Shown: positions 7,643 through 17,008 of the stretch, in pieces
Layout of the letters: each line of letters begins with the position of its first letter
How positions within the stretch are numbered: the stretch's first letter is position 1
Assembly: GCA_007120085.1 (NCBI GenBank)
Contig: SKOK01000135.1
Location: forward strand, 1-38,486
Reading direction: 5' to 3'
Source of the DNA: Bacteroidales bacterium
GTDB lineage: Bacteria > Bacteroidota > Bacteroidia > Bacteroidales > UBA7960
DNA length: 38,486 nucleotides
Position numbers and translations under genes: made by a program
The notes under the pieces: model-generated
The model's input: the letters and a program-made list of their open reading frames with translations, nothing else
What the model was told of the DNA's origin: nothing
The model's database searches: none

Positions 7643-8878
7643 GTGATGAAAAAAAAAGTTTACATGGCCGCCGGATACAACACTGTGTCTTTCGGCACCG
7701 GAAGGAAAGAGTTTAATCCACGCAAGCCCCGTCCGGGCATAGAGCATTACATAAGCGAAGCCGGCCAGGGATCATTGAAGATGCTTGGCGGCGCGAAAAA
7801 TGTGGACGAAGGAGTTGTAGGCAACTTCATGGCCAGCCGTTTTGTAAAGCAGGCCCATTTAGGTGCCTTCATGCCTTTTGTTGATGAGGGGCTGCGCCAC
7901 AAACCATCGCACCGCGTTGAAGGTGCGTGCGCCAGCGGCGGGCTGGCACTCGTTGCAGGCTTACGGTCAGTGCTCGCCGACTCCGCCGATGTTGTGCTCG
8001 CCCTCGGTGTGGAAGTACAAAACTCCGTCAAGGCCATTTATGGCGCAGACATCCTGGCAGGTGCCGGATGGTTCCAGGAGCGTAAAGACGGACACGCTTA
8101 CTTCTTTCCCGGCAACTTCAGCGACAGGGCGGGAGCCTATTTCGAAAAACATGGCAGGGAAAAAAGCCGCAAAGCCTTCGCACACTGGTATAAGCAGGCT
8201 GTCGAAAATGCAAGGCTCTGCTCCACGGCACAGGAATATCACAACACAAACCCTGACCTTGTCAGCCTGGCCCTCACACCACCAAATCCGAAATTCTTTA
8301 CAGAACACCTCAACGTGTTCGACTGCTCCAAAGTTTCGGATGGTGCTTCTGCCATTGGCATCCTTTCTGAAGAAGGACTGAAAAAAGCCGGCATCCCACG
8401 ATCGGAGGCTGTTGAGGTTGTCGGATGGAACCTCAGCGTTGACAACATCACCGAAAAGCCAAAAGACCTTACGAAGCTTGAAACAGTAGCCACGGCGGCA
8501 AAAAAGGCAATGAATATGGCTGGCATTACCATTGAAGACCTGGCCACCATCGAGCTGCACGACTGTTTCACCATCGCCGCTGTTATGATCCTGGAAGCAC
8601 TCGGCTTTGCTGATCCCGGCAAAGGTGGTGACCTGATCATTAACGGCGACACTTCGCGGGATGGCCGCATTCCGGTAAACACCACCGGAGGCCTCATCGG
8701 CTGGGGACACCCAACCGGAGCAACAGGTGTGCATCAGGCTGTGACCATCTGGGAGCAACTCACGGGAAAAGCCGGTGACTCACAGATCAGCATCCCGGAC
8801 AATAAGCAATATGCCCTGTCCATCAATATGGGTGGTGATGACAAAACTGTAGTGGCCATCGTTTACAAAAAAACCTGA
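7643..8878 (+). CDS. Thiolase (SCP2-like acetyl-CoA acyltransferase)
   Basis: 411 aa; RVEGACASGGLALVAG (Cys), IELHDCFTIAAV, TTGGLIGWGHPTGATG. Confidence 0.93.
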   Translation: MMKKKVYMAAGYNTVSFGTGRKEFNPRKPRPGIEHYISEAGQGSLKMLGGAKNVDEGVVGNFMASRFVKQAHLGAFMPFVDEGLRHKPSHRVEGACASGGLALVAGLRSVLADSADVVLALGVEVQNSVKAIYGADILAGAGWFQERKDGHAYFFPGNFSDRAGAYFEKHGREKSRKAFAHWYKQAVENARLCSTAQEYHNTNPDLVSLALTPPNPKFFTEHLNVFDCSKVSDGASAIGILSEEGLKKAGIPRSEAVEVVGWNLSVDNITEKPKDLTKLETVATAAKKAMNMAGITIEDLATIELHDCFTIAAVMILEALGFADPGKGGDLIINGDTSRDGRIPVNTTGGLIGWGHPTGATGVHQAVTIWEQLTGKAGDSQISIPDNKQYALSINMGGDDKTVVAIVYKKT

Positions 8879-8906
8879 CCATGCAAATAAATGCTTGACA
8901 GCCGTA

Positions 8907-9299
8907 TCATTCACGCGTCCAGGTTCCTGTCATACCTGCAATGCGCGGATCGCATTCGTCCTCCTGAACGGTAATTTCCAGGACATCACCATCAATGATG
9001 GCTGAATAAACTCCCGTTATATCAAGGCAATCAACGTCATCCATAATCCTGAGTACCTCATCCATAAAACTGTAGCTACCTGTGCTTGGCGAATGCTGAT
9101 CTGTTTCAACACGCGGTTCCCACCGAAAAGTGCCATCGCAACAATCAAACTTAATACGAAGAGGCACATCAGTTACCGAATGATTCGTGATCCAGGTTCC
9201 GGATATTGAAACAAGGCCATCCTTGTCATCAGAACAAGCCGGCATCAAAAAAAAGTTAATAATAACCAGGGCAAAAAGAATAAAAAGAGGTCTTTTCAT
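8907..9299 (-). CDS. Small lipoprotein, lipocalin-like
   Basis: 130 aa; signal peptide MKRPLFILFALVIINFFLMPAC then SDDKDG; SISGTWITN...TGTWTRE. Confidence 0.65.
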   Translation of the reverse strand: MKRPLFILFALVIINFFLMPACSDDKDGLVSISGTWITNHSVTDVPLRIKFDCCDGTFRWEPRVETDQHSPSTGSYSFMDEVLRIMDDVDCLDITGVYSAIIDGDVLEITVQEDECDPRIAGMTGTWTRE

Positions 9300-9333
9300 T
9301 TGTAAAACTTTAAAACTACATCATAATAAGCTG

Positions 9334-9341
9334 CAAATTTA
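9334..9341 (-). promoter_or_regulatory. -7 box TAAATTTG for the minus-strand lipoprotein
   Basis: Reverse complement of CAAATTTA, 35 nt upstream of the ATG at 9299; matches TAnnTTTG. Confidence 0.45.
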
Positions 9342-9475
9342 GCATCTAAGTCAGACAGAAAAAAACAAATTTTCCCAAAAATACCATCAAATGCTTGCGC
9401 GATGAGCACAGGATAATGAAACCCATTGAACAAAAGCCTCATGTAAAAGCGTTACTATAATAGAATCATTTACCA

Positions 9476-9513
9476 AATCATCCATAATCCATAATCCATA
9501 TTCCATAATTAAT
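9476..9513 (+). repeat. Heptamer array (CCATAAT)n
   Basis: tccataatccataatccatattccataattaat, 7-nt period, ends 4 nt before ATG 9518. Confidence 0.75.
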
Positions 9514-9517
9514 AAAA

Positions 9518-9985
9518 ATGGCCTTTTACCAGCTACGAAAACAACAATTTGTGCCTGCAAGCCTTGATGAGGTCTGGGGTTTCATCTCATCTCCCAAAAA
9601 CCTGAAAGAGATCACCCCTGAACACATGGGTTTTGACATCACCACGCCGGATCTGCCTGAGAAAATGTACAAGGGAATGATCATCAGCTACAAGGTAAAA
9701 CCCATGCTGGGCATTCCGCTGACCTGGGTAACAGAGATCACCCAGGTGGAGGACAAAAAGTTTTTTGTTGATGAACAGCGTGTTGGTCCCTATGCGATGT
9801 GGCATCACCAGCATCATATTGAAGAAGTTGAAGGCGGTGTGATGATGCTGGACATCGTGTCATACAGGCCGCCAATGGCATTCCTGGGAAGCATTGCCAA
9901 CGCCCTGTTTATCCGCAAACAGCTTGAAGGGATATTTTCCTTCAGGGAAAAAGCGATGATGAAAAAGTTTCCACCGGCAGGATAG
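9518..9985 (+). CDS. SRPBCC (START/polyketide cyclase-like) family protein
   Basis: 155 aa; FYQLRKQQFVPASLDEVWGFISSPKNLKEITPEHMGF...HHQHHIEEVEGGVMMLDIVSYRPP. Confidence 0.85.
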   Translation: MAFYQLRKQQFVPASLDEVWGFISSPKNLKEITPEHMGFDITTPDLPEKMYKGMIISYKVKPMLGIPLTWVTEITQVEDKKFFVDEQRVGPYAMWHHQHHIEEVEGGVMMLDIVSYRPPMAFLGSIANALFIRKQLEGIFSFREKAMMKKFPPAG

Positions 9986-10037
9986 CATTTTCAAATTTAA
10001 CCTGCAAACGTAAACCCTACTCACAAAACAGACATAA

Positions 10038-10643
10038 ATGAACGCCCACGCAATTTTTACAGTTATGATGACGCTGGCCATATTCGCTCAGTGCCAGAAC
10101 CCGCAAAACAACCCTACAATGACAGTAAACAAATCAGATAACGACCCCGGAACATACAGGATTGAAAGATCCGAAGCTGAATGGAAAGAGATGCTTGACA
10201 GACAGCAATTTGAAATACTGCGAAAGGCAGGCACTGAACGTCCTTATACCGGCAAATACTACAACACTTCAGAGGAAGGCATTTACTATTCGGCAGCCAC
10301 CGGGCAACCGCTTTTTTATTCCGACACCAAGTTTGACTCAGGCTGTGGCTGGCCTAGCTTTTTTGAGCCCATCACGCCGAATGCCGTATATTATCGCACC
10401 GATAAATCATATGGGATGATACGGACCGAAGTGATCGATTCGGGCAGCGGCTCACACCTTGGTCATGTATTTAATGATGGCCCACCACCCACCGGCCTGC
10501 GTTACTGCATGAACAGCGCCGCACTGATCTTTGTACCTCTTGGTGAAGAAGCACCCCCAAAGGTAAAGAATTACATGGAGCAACATGCAAGCGACGAAGA
10601 ACTAAAAGCAGTGTCTGCACTGGTGGATCGATCGCAGCAATAA
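10038..10643 (+). CDS. msrB: Peptide-methionine (R)-S-oxide reductase, exported form
   Basis: DSGCGWPSFFEPI, RTEVIDSGSGSHLGHVFNDGPPPTGLRYCMNSAALIFVP; hydrophobic N-terminus with Cys (TLAIFAQC). Confidence 0.93.
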   Translation: MNAHAIFTVMMTLAIFAQCQNPQNNPTMTVNKSDNDPGTYRIERSEAEWKEMLDRQQFEILRKAGTERPYTGKYYNTSEEGIYYSAATGQPLFYSDTKFDSGCGWPSFFEPITPNAVYYRTDKSYGMIRTEVIDSGSGSHLGHVFNDGPPPTGLRYCMNSAALIFVPLGEEAPPKVKNYMEQHASDEELKAVSALVDRSQQ

Positions 10644-10752
10644 AGAAAGACAACCCCACGTTCCATATCCTGTTTGTCACATTCAACGATCAGAAAGCGA
10701 TAATCGAAAATTCACAATCGAAAATCGGTCTTCACCGTATATCATATTTGCT

Positions 10753-10760
10753 TATTTTTG
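10753..10760 (+). promoter_or_regulatory. -7 box TATTTTTG upstream of histidine kinase
   Basis: Matches TAnnTTTG, 43 nt upstream of ATG 10804; no clear TTG at -33. Confidence 0.4.
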
Positions 10761-10803
10761 CACTTCTAAAAAGCATCCTTCATGTTAAACCCACACATTT
10801 ATC

Positions 10804-12156
10804 ATGAAACCCGATAATCAGGACCAAAAGATCAGGCAGTTATTCCTTAAACTAAACAGGAAAAGGATGCTCTATGCATCTGCTGCAGGTATTGTGGTAA
10901 CGCTTATCCACATCATAGATTTTTTTTATAAGCTTGTTGAGCCAGGAACCGAAAAGTATATATGGCAGGTGGGGATCATCCTTTCGCATGTGGTGTTGCT
11001 GACAGTTTTTGTCTTCATGGGTGTTTTCGTGACCATTACCCGGAAAAGTGTCCTGGAGTCACCAGGTGTTCACTGGACGATATTTTACCTGACGCAGTTC
11101 ATTATTCTATATACAGGTGTGGGGCTCACTGTTATTGACCAACTGGTTATTAACACGGTAACACCCTTCATTATTCTTTCTTTCGCCATAGCCATCCTGT
11201 TTCTAATGCATCCCTTCAGGGCTGTTTTGCTCTTTTTGACGGCATTTTTGCTGCTTTATTTTGCCTTGCCGATCACCCAGAACGATCCGGATGTATTGCA
11301 TTCGTTGCGGGTAAACGCACTATCCATCGCAGCGATCAGCATATTGCTGTCCATCATGTTTTGGCGTACCAACAAAACCAAATACAGGCAGTCGCTGGTC
11401 ATTGAAGACCAAAAAAGAGAACTGGAACAGGCAAATGCAGATTTGCAGGAACAAGCCAGAGAGCTGCTGGACATAAATGAAACCAAGGATAAGTTTTTCT
11501 CCATCATAGCCCACGACCTGAAAAGTCCGTTTAATGCGGTAATGGGCTTTTCCGACCTGCTGGCAGAAAATGTAAAGAACAAAAACTTTGAGGGTATCGA
11601 AAAATATGTGAGCAACATTCAGAAATCGTCCTACCTGGCGATGGACTTGCTGAACAACTTAATGGATTGGGCCCGCTCACAGACCGGAAGAATGGCATTC
11701 GAGCCTGAGAAGCTCCGGTTATTACCTGTTGTCAATGAATCTGTTTCTTACTGGGACGATGCTGCCCATGCTAAATCCATCACCATCGCCAAAGAAATAC
11801 CTGAATCGGCAAGTGTATATGCTGACAAGCAAATGCTTAACAGCATCCTGCATAACCTGATTAGCAATGCAATTAAATTTACCCCCAGAGGAGGCAAGGT
11901 TTCAATCAAAAGTGATTCACTTCATGATGAAACAAAAATATCTGTAACAGACACAGGTATGGGCATTGATAAACAAATGCTCGCTGATCTTTTCAACATT
12001 GACAAAAACACAGGAAGACAAGGCACCGAGGGTGAACCATCAACAGGGCTTGGATTATACATCTGTAAGGAATTTGCGGAAAGGCACAATGGCAGGATAT
12101 GGGTTGAGTCAAGAGAAGGCAAAGGTTCTGCATTTTTTGTGTCCTTACCTGCATGA
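10804..12156 (+). CDS. Membrane sensor histidine kinase (about six TM helices)
   Basis: 450 aa; hydrophobic N-terminal half; DKFFSIIAHDLKSPFNAVMGF (HisKA), NLISNAIKFTPRGG, DTGMGID, STGLGLYICKEFAERHNG. Confidence 0.95.
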   Translation: MKPDNQDQKIRQLFLKLNRKRMLYASAAGIVVTLIHIIDFFYKLVEPGTEKYIWQVGIILSHVVLLTVFVFMGVFVTITRKSVLESPGVHWTIFYLTQFIILYTGVGLTVIDQLVINTVTPFIILSFAIAILFLMHPFRAVLLFLTAFLLLYFALPITQNDPDVLHSLRVNALSIAAISILLSIMFWRTNKTKYRQSLVIEDQKRELEQANADLQEQARELLDINETKDKFFSIIAHDLKSPFNAVMGFSDLLAENVKNKNFEGIEKYVSNIQKSSYLAMDLLNNLMDWARSQTGRMAFEPEKLRLLPVVNESVSYWDDAAHAKSITIAKEIPESASVYADKQMLNSILHNLISNAIKFTPRGGKVSIKSDSLHDETKISVTDTGMGIDKQMLADLFNIDKNTGRQGTEGEPSTGLGLYICKEFAERHNGRIWVESREGKGSAFFVSLPA

Positions 12157-12552
12157 GATCACCGTAACGACCACCTCCCGCTTCTTACGCGGGCCGTCAA
12201 ATTCACATAAGAAAATGTTTTGCCAGATTGACAGGGCCAATTTGCCTTTCATGATTGGTATGGTCTCCTGTGGCCCTACAAGGCCAGCCTTCAGATGGGA
12301 GTCGCCATTGCCATCCTGGGCATCGTGCAGCCAGACCCCGGCAGGGATGAGCTTCCGAAGCAAATGTACCACGTCGGTTTGCACCGAATCATCCCAATTC
12401 TCCTGTATCATGATGGCTGCCGTTGCACCCCGGACATAAACATTCACAAGACCGGAATGACAAGCAGCACGGGAAACAACATCAGAGACTGATGCTGTTA
12501 TGTCGTATAAACCCTCTCGGGCATTTGTAGGTATGCTTATGATTGTTTGCAT
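12145..12552 (-). CDS. YjbQ/UPF0047 family protein (secondary thiamine-phosphate synthase-like)
   Basis: From MQTIISIPT...: LVNVYVRGATAAIMIQENWDDSV...LKAGLVGPQETIPIMKGKLALSIWQNIFLCEFDGPRKKREVVVTV. TAACTTTG -7 box at 12577-12584 favours ATG 12552 over 12579. 3' end overlaps the kinase by 12 bp. Confidence 0.9.
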   Translation of the reverse strand: MQTIISIPTNAREGLYDITASVSDVVSRAACHSGLVNVYVRGATAAIMIQENWDDSVQTDVVHLLRKLIPAGVWLHDAQDGNGDSHLKAGLVGPQETIPIMKGKLALSIWQNIFLCEFDGPRKKREVVVTVISCR

Positions 12553-12752
12553 AATGCCAAAATGGATTGGACTATACAAAGTTACAGAAAAACAGTTTAT
12601 TCTTTATATAGGAAGAGTCATTGTATCTCGAAAAAATGACTGAAAAAGCCAAACAAATAGCCGAATAATATGATTTGATTCAATAAAATTTCTAATTTTA
12701 TGGTTTTAATACAGGATGATTGCTTTAACAGCCAAGGCAGTAACAAAACACT

Positions 12753-14810
12753 ATGCATCAACAATCTAAACGTATCGACAAACTTTTTCCGGAAAACGAA
12801 AAACTTCGCAAAGAGAATAAAAAGTTACAGGCAATGCTTAAAAATCAAATTGAAAGCAAATCTTTGGAAGAGGTTATTGGTGGGGAGGCAGTTCCATGTG
12901 CGCACGAAGAGGCTTTCAGACTGTTTTTTGAAAATGCCCCGGACGGAGTAGTTGTTGTTAACGAACAAGGTCTTTATATTGACACCAATTCAGCCACTGA
13001 AAGGATTACGGGATACAGCAAAGAAGAGTTGATTGGTATGCATGTGAGCGAAATCATTGTACCTGAAGAGCGTGAAGCAGCAATGCAACATTTCAGAACA
13101 GTGTTAACATCGGGAAAGGCTGATGGTGAATATCGCTTCAGGCACAAAAATGGTGACATACGTCACTGGTCTGTTAAAGCGGTAAAAATAGCTGAAAACC
13201 GCTTCCTGGGATTTCTCTCGGATATTTCGAAACTGAAGCGGTATGCAATGCAGCTGGAAAACAAAATTGCCGAAAACAAAAAAAATGAAGAAGCCTTGCA
13301 GGTGAGCGAAACCCGCTTCAGACTCATTTTGGAGAATATGCCAATCCTGCTGAATGCATTTGATGAGAAAGGGAACTTCATCGTTTGGAATAAAGCCTGC
13401 GAGCAAAGCACAGGCTATTCGGCAGACGAAATCATTGGCAACCCCAAAGCCATGGAATTGTTGTATCCCGACCCTAAAAACAGGCAGAATGTGATCCAAA
13501 TGTCAGATGACCCACAGGCAAACCAAAACACTTTTGAGCTCACAACAAAAAGCGGCAGAAAGAGAACCATCACCTGGTTTGACACTTACCATTATTTTGA
13601 TATCCCCGGTTGGGCATCCTGGGGTTTAGGCCTCGACATCACCGAACGCATCCAGGCAGAGCAAGAGCTGATAAAAGCCAAAGAGCGTGCCGAAGAGAGT
13701 GACCGGCTGAAAACCGCTTTCATCAATAACATATCCCACGAAATACGCACGCCTCTCAACAGCATCCTGGGGTTTGGCCAGTTCCTTGCCGAACCCGGAC
13801 TGCAGCAGCAGGAAAGAATTGAGAACTATCAATATCTTGAAAAAAGCAGCCAGCGCCTCCTGCAAACCATCACAGACATTATGGATGTTTCGCTTATCAC
13901 GGCTCAAAGCATCATTGCAAACAAGGAAAGCATTGAAATCATTCCTTTTATGAATGACCTGCTAATAAAAACCAGGAAAATAGTGTCTGCAAAAAATATC
14001 CTGGTGAACCTGGAAGCTCCCAATAGTGACAACGATCTCATTCTGCAAAGCGACAAGGAGTTGCTCACGAAAATATTTGATCATCTTATCAGCAATGCGG
14101 TAAAGTTTACTGAAGAAGGAAGAATCAAACTGGGGTTTCAACTTAATCAGGACAAGATCAACTTCTTTGTAAAAGACACAGGCAAAGGCATTGCTCCCGG
14201 AAAACAATCGATGATTTTTGAAGCATTCGCACAGGAAGACATATCTGCAACGCGTGGATATGAAGGCAGTGGCCTTGGCCTGACCATAGCCAAAGGTTTT
14301 ATCAACCTGCTTGGCGGAAACATCTGGCTGGAGTCTGAAACAGGCAAAGGCTCAACATTTTACTTTTCCCTGCCATACGTCACCGGACAACAGCACACCA
14401 TCACTGAAACAGCATCTGATGCCAAAGCCCGGGACATAAAAAACCTGCTCATATTGATTGCTGAGGATGATGATGCGAATTATAAATACACACAAACTGT
14501 ATTGCAAATGGCAGGGTACAGCAGCCTGCACGCGCAAAATGGAGCAGAAGCGCTGGAAATGTGCGGGAAATACCAGGAAATCTCCCTGGTATTGATGGAT
14601 ATCAAGATGCCTGTAATGAACGGGCTGGAGGCCACAAAAAAGATCAAACAAATCAGGCCAGGGCTTCCGGTAATAGCCGTTACGGCGCATGCGCAAACCG
14701 GCGATGAACAAAAGATGATAGCTGCAGGATGCAATGGATACATGGCAAAACCGGTAAGCGTAAAGAAATTGCTCAACACCATAAACATGCACGTCATTTC
14801 TAACTCTTAA
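12753..14810 (+). CDS. Hybrid histidine kinase: coiled coil, PAS, PAS, HisKA, HATPase, REC
   Basis: 685 aa; two PAS domains, [37 protein letters not shown]-terminal REC (ILIAEDDDANYKYTQ...LVLMDIKMPVMNGLEATKKI). Confidence 0.95.
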   Translation: MHQQSKRIDKLFPENEKLRKENKKLQAMLKNQIESKSLEEVIGGEAVPCAHEEAFRLFFENAPDGVVVVNEQGLYIDTNSATERITGYSKEELIGMHVSEIIVPEEREAAMQHFRTVLTSGKADGEYRFRHKNGDIRHWSVKAVKIAENRFLGFLSDISKLKRYAMQLENKIAENKKNEEALQVSETRFRLILENMPILLNAFDEKGNFIVWNKACEQSTGYSADEIIGNPKAMELLYPDPKNRQNVIQMSDDPQANQNTFELTTKSGRKRTITWFDTYHYFDIPGWASWGLGLDITERIQAEQELIKAKERAEESDRLKTAFINNISHEIRTPLNSILGFGQFLAEPGLQQQERIENYQYLEKSSQRLLQTITDIMDVSLITAQSIIANKESIEIIPFMNDLLIKTRKIVSAKNILVNLEAPNSDNDLILQSDKELLTKIFDHLISNAVKFTEEGRIKLGFQLNQDKINFFVKDTGKGIAPGKQSMIFEAFAQEDISATRGYEGSGLGLTIAKGFINLLGGNIWLESETGKGSTFYFSLPYVTGQQHTITETASDAKARDIKNLLILIAEDDDANYKYTQTVLQMAGYSSLHAQNGAEALEMCGKYQEISLVLMDIKMPVMNGLEATKKIKQIRPGLPVIAVTAHAQTGDEQKMIAAGCNGYMAKPVSVKKLLNTINMHVISNS

Positions 14811-14827
14811 CAACAACTTCAAGAACA

Positions 14828-14989
14828 ATGAGTGATTCCAACAAGACCCGAGAAGAACTTTTACAGCAAATAAAAGAGTTGCGTGAAGTAAACAAGCTGC
14901 TGAAGGACAATCAGATTAAGCTTGAAAAAGCATTGCAGCTGGCCAGGGATATTACTGCTGCAAAAATTGCTGAACAAAACCTCATTTAA
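14828..14989 (+). CDS. 53-aa coiled-coil small ORF
   Basis: MSDSNKTREELLQQIKELREVNKLLKDNQIKLEKALQLARDITAAKIAEQNLI*; 17 nt after the hybrid kinase and 3 nt before cheW. Below the ORF-track cutoff. Confidence 0.6.
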   Translation: MSDSNKTREELLQQIKELREVNKLLKDNQIKLEKALQLARDITAAKIAEQNLI

Positions 14990-14992
14990 GGG

Positions 14993-15505
14993 ATGAAAAC
15001 ATCCGGAGAAACATATCTTACCTTCTCAATTGACGAGAAACCATTTGCCATACCGCTGCAACACATCAAGAGGGTGGTCAGGGCAGTTTCTGCTACTACT
15101 GTACCCGAAAGCAGCAAGAAATTACACGGGGTAATAAATTTCGAGGGTACGATTGTACCGTTGATCAACCTGCGCGAGTGTTTAGGCTTGCCTTCAAAAG
15201 ATATTTCCGTAAATGACAGCTTCCTGATCCTGAATACACCGCAACGCTTACTTGCGGTTACGGTGGATGCCGTGAACAAGCTATATGATATCAGTGAAGA
15301 TGAGCTAAGCAACATTGAAATACCCGCCAGGAGAAACAATAACAAATCAAGCAGCACCATCACCTTAAAACATCATCGCGTTTACGGCGATGAGGAAGGC
15401 ATTATTGTGATATATGATATTGAAGGCTTGCTTAACGCAGAAATGACCCTGCAGATTGATCAGCTGCTGGATGACTTTTTAAAAACCAACAAGGGGGGCA
15501 GGTAA
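14993..15505 (+). CDS. CheW-like scaffold protein (WspB-like position)
   Basis: YLTFSIDEKPFAIPLQHIKRVVRA...GVINFEGTIVPLINLRECLGLP...LLAVTVDAVNKLYDI. Confidence 0.92.
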   Translation: MKTSGETYLTFSIDEKPFAIPLQHIKRVVRAVSATTVPESSKKLHGVINFEGTIVPLINLRECLGLPSKDISVNDSFLILNTPQRLLAVTVDAVNKLYDISEDELSNIEIPARRNNNKSSSTITLKHHRVYGDEEGIIVIYDIEGLLNAEMTLQIDQLLDDFLKTNKGGR

Positions 15506-15511
15506 ATTATC

Positions 15512-16945
15512 ATGGAGAAGCACACATACATGGCTCGCATTAACCGGCGCATCAATGAGCTGCTGGGGCTGCACTTCTCCGAAAACCAATGGGAAGGCCT
15601 GGAACGCAGGTTGCAAAAAGCCGCAGCGGCCATGCACATAAAAAAAACGCTGGATCAGCTGGACCAATGGATTGCCCAACCCCACATTCCGCAACATCAG
15701 CTGGAAGTCTTAATCGAGCACCTAACTATTTGTGAAACATATTTTTTCAGGGAAAAGCAGGCACTAACCCTGCTTACTGAAAGCATCATTCCATTAATCA
15801 AGCCATCCACATACAATGGCAAGAAGCAGCTGCGCATTTGGTGTGCCGCCTGCAGCACAGGGGAAGAGCCCTACTCCATTGCAATGACCCTCAGGGATTC
15901 ACTGCCAATCCCGGATGAATGGGAAATTACACTGCTGGGCACTGACCTTAATGTCCAGGCCCTCGAAAAGGCCCGGGTGGGCAGCTACTCTCCATGGTCA
16001 TTCAGGGATACACCTGAGGCTATTAAGCAGAAATACTTTATTAAAAGTGATAAGAAACTGCTGATCAAGCCTGACATCAAAAAGATGGTGCAATTCAGGC
16101 AGCACAACCTGGCCACGGAAGCTTTTCCCGCCCCCGGCAATGGCAGCAAACAATGGGATGTGATCTTATGCCGCAATGCGCTGATGTACTTTTCTCCTGA
16201 CGTCATTAAACGCATCACCAAAAAATTTCATGAGGTTTTGAAGCCAGATGCCTGGTTCATCACCAGCCAGGTGGAATTAAACGACGATTATTTTGGCATT
16301 TTCAAAAGGGTATTGTTCCAAAATGCCATATTCTACAGGAAAAGCCCAAAAGAGCCTCCAATTCAACAAGTGCAAGTTCACATAGCGAAAAAAACACAGC
16401 AATCATCCTTAAGTCTGCTTAAGCCAAAGCAGATTAACAAGGCAACCAAAGCAGGTCTGCGAAACAGATCAAAAGCATCATCGCAGGTTCGCGTCAAAAA
16501 GCAGGAGCATTCGCTCATCAGCAAGAAGGGCAGCGAACTAACTGCCAGTCATGATGCGGTGCTGTTTGAGCAAGTCAAGGCGCTGGCCGATGCAGGCAGG
16601 CTCGATGAAGCTGCAGAAGCCATGTCAGGCTTGCTGAAAAACGGTAGCGGGCAAGCAGAACATTATTATGTGTATGCCACAGTGTTGATGGAAATGGAAA
16701 GACTCGGGGAAGCAGATCAAAACCTGGTTAAAGCACTTTACCTGGAACCCGGGCACCTTGCAGCCAGGTTAAACAGGAGCCAGCTGCTGAGAAAAACCGG
16801 AAAGCATGAACAGGCATACAAAGAAATGCAAAACCTGCTGGACGACATCAGTACCTTTGACGATCATGCCCCCCTGCCCCACCTCGATGGCCTCACCGCC
16901 GGCAGGGTGAGGCAAATGGCAGGGTTGTTCAGTGTAACGACCTGA
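15512..16945 (+). CDS. CheR-type methyltransferase with C-terminal TPR-like region (WspC-like)
   Basis: YFFREKQALTLL, LRIWCAACSTGEEPYSIAMTLRD, LGTDLNVQALEKARVGSYS, WDVILCRNALMYFSPDVIKRI; C-terminal helical repeats DAGRLDEAAEAMSGLLKNG...ALYLEPGHLAARLNRSQLLRKTGKHEQA. Confidence 0.95.
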   Translation: MEKHTYMARINRRINELLGLHFSENQWEGLERRLQKAAAAMHIKKTLDQLDQWIAQPHIPQHQLEVLIEHLTICETYFFREKQALTLLTESIIPLIKPSTYNGKKQLRIWCAACSTGEEPYSIAMTLRDSLPIPDEWEITLLGTDLNVQALEKARVGSYSPWSFRDTPEAIKQKYFIKSDKKLLIKPDIKKMVQFRQHNLATEAFPAPGNGSKQWDVILCRNALMYFSPDVIKRITKKFHEVLKPDAWFITSQVELNDDYFGIFKRVLFQNAIFYRKSPKEPPIQQVQVHIAKKTQQSSLSLLKPKQINKATKAGLRNRSKASSQVRVKKQEHSLISKKGSELTASHDAVLFEQVKALADAGRLDEAAEAMSGLLKNGSGQAEHYYVYATVLMEMERLGEADQNLVKALYLEPGHLAARLNRSQLLRKTGKHEQAYKEMQNLLDDISTFDDHAPLPHLDGLTAGRVRQMAGLFSVTT

Positions 16946-17008
16946 TCAGGCAGCATACGCAGCAAGATCTTAACACGGGCATTCAAAAACCTGTAAAAAC
17001 TTATCAGA

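Noticed and set aside
7967-8758. 263-aa minus-strand ORF antisense to the thiolase
   Set aside because: Shadow ORF; the plus strand encodes a clear thiolase and the antisense protein has no recognisable motif.
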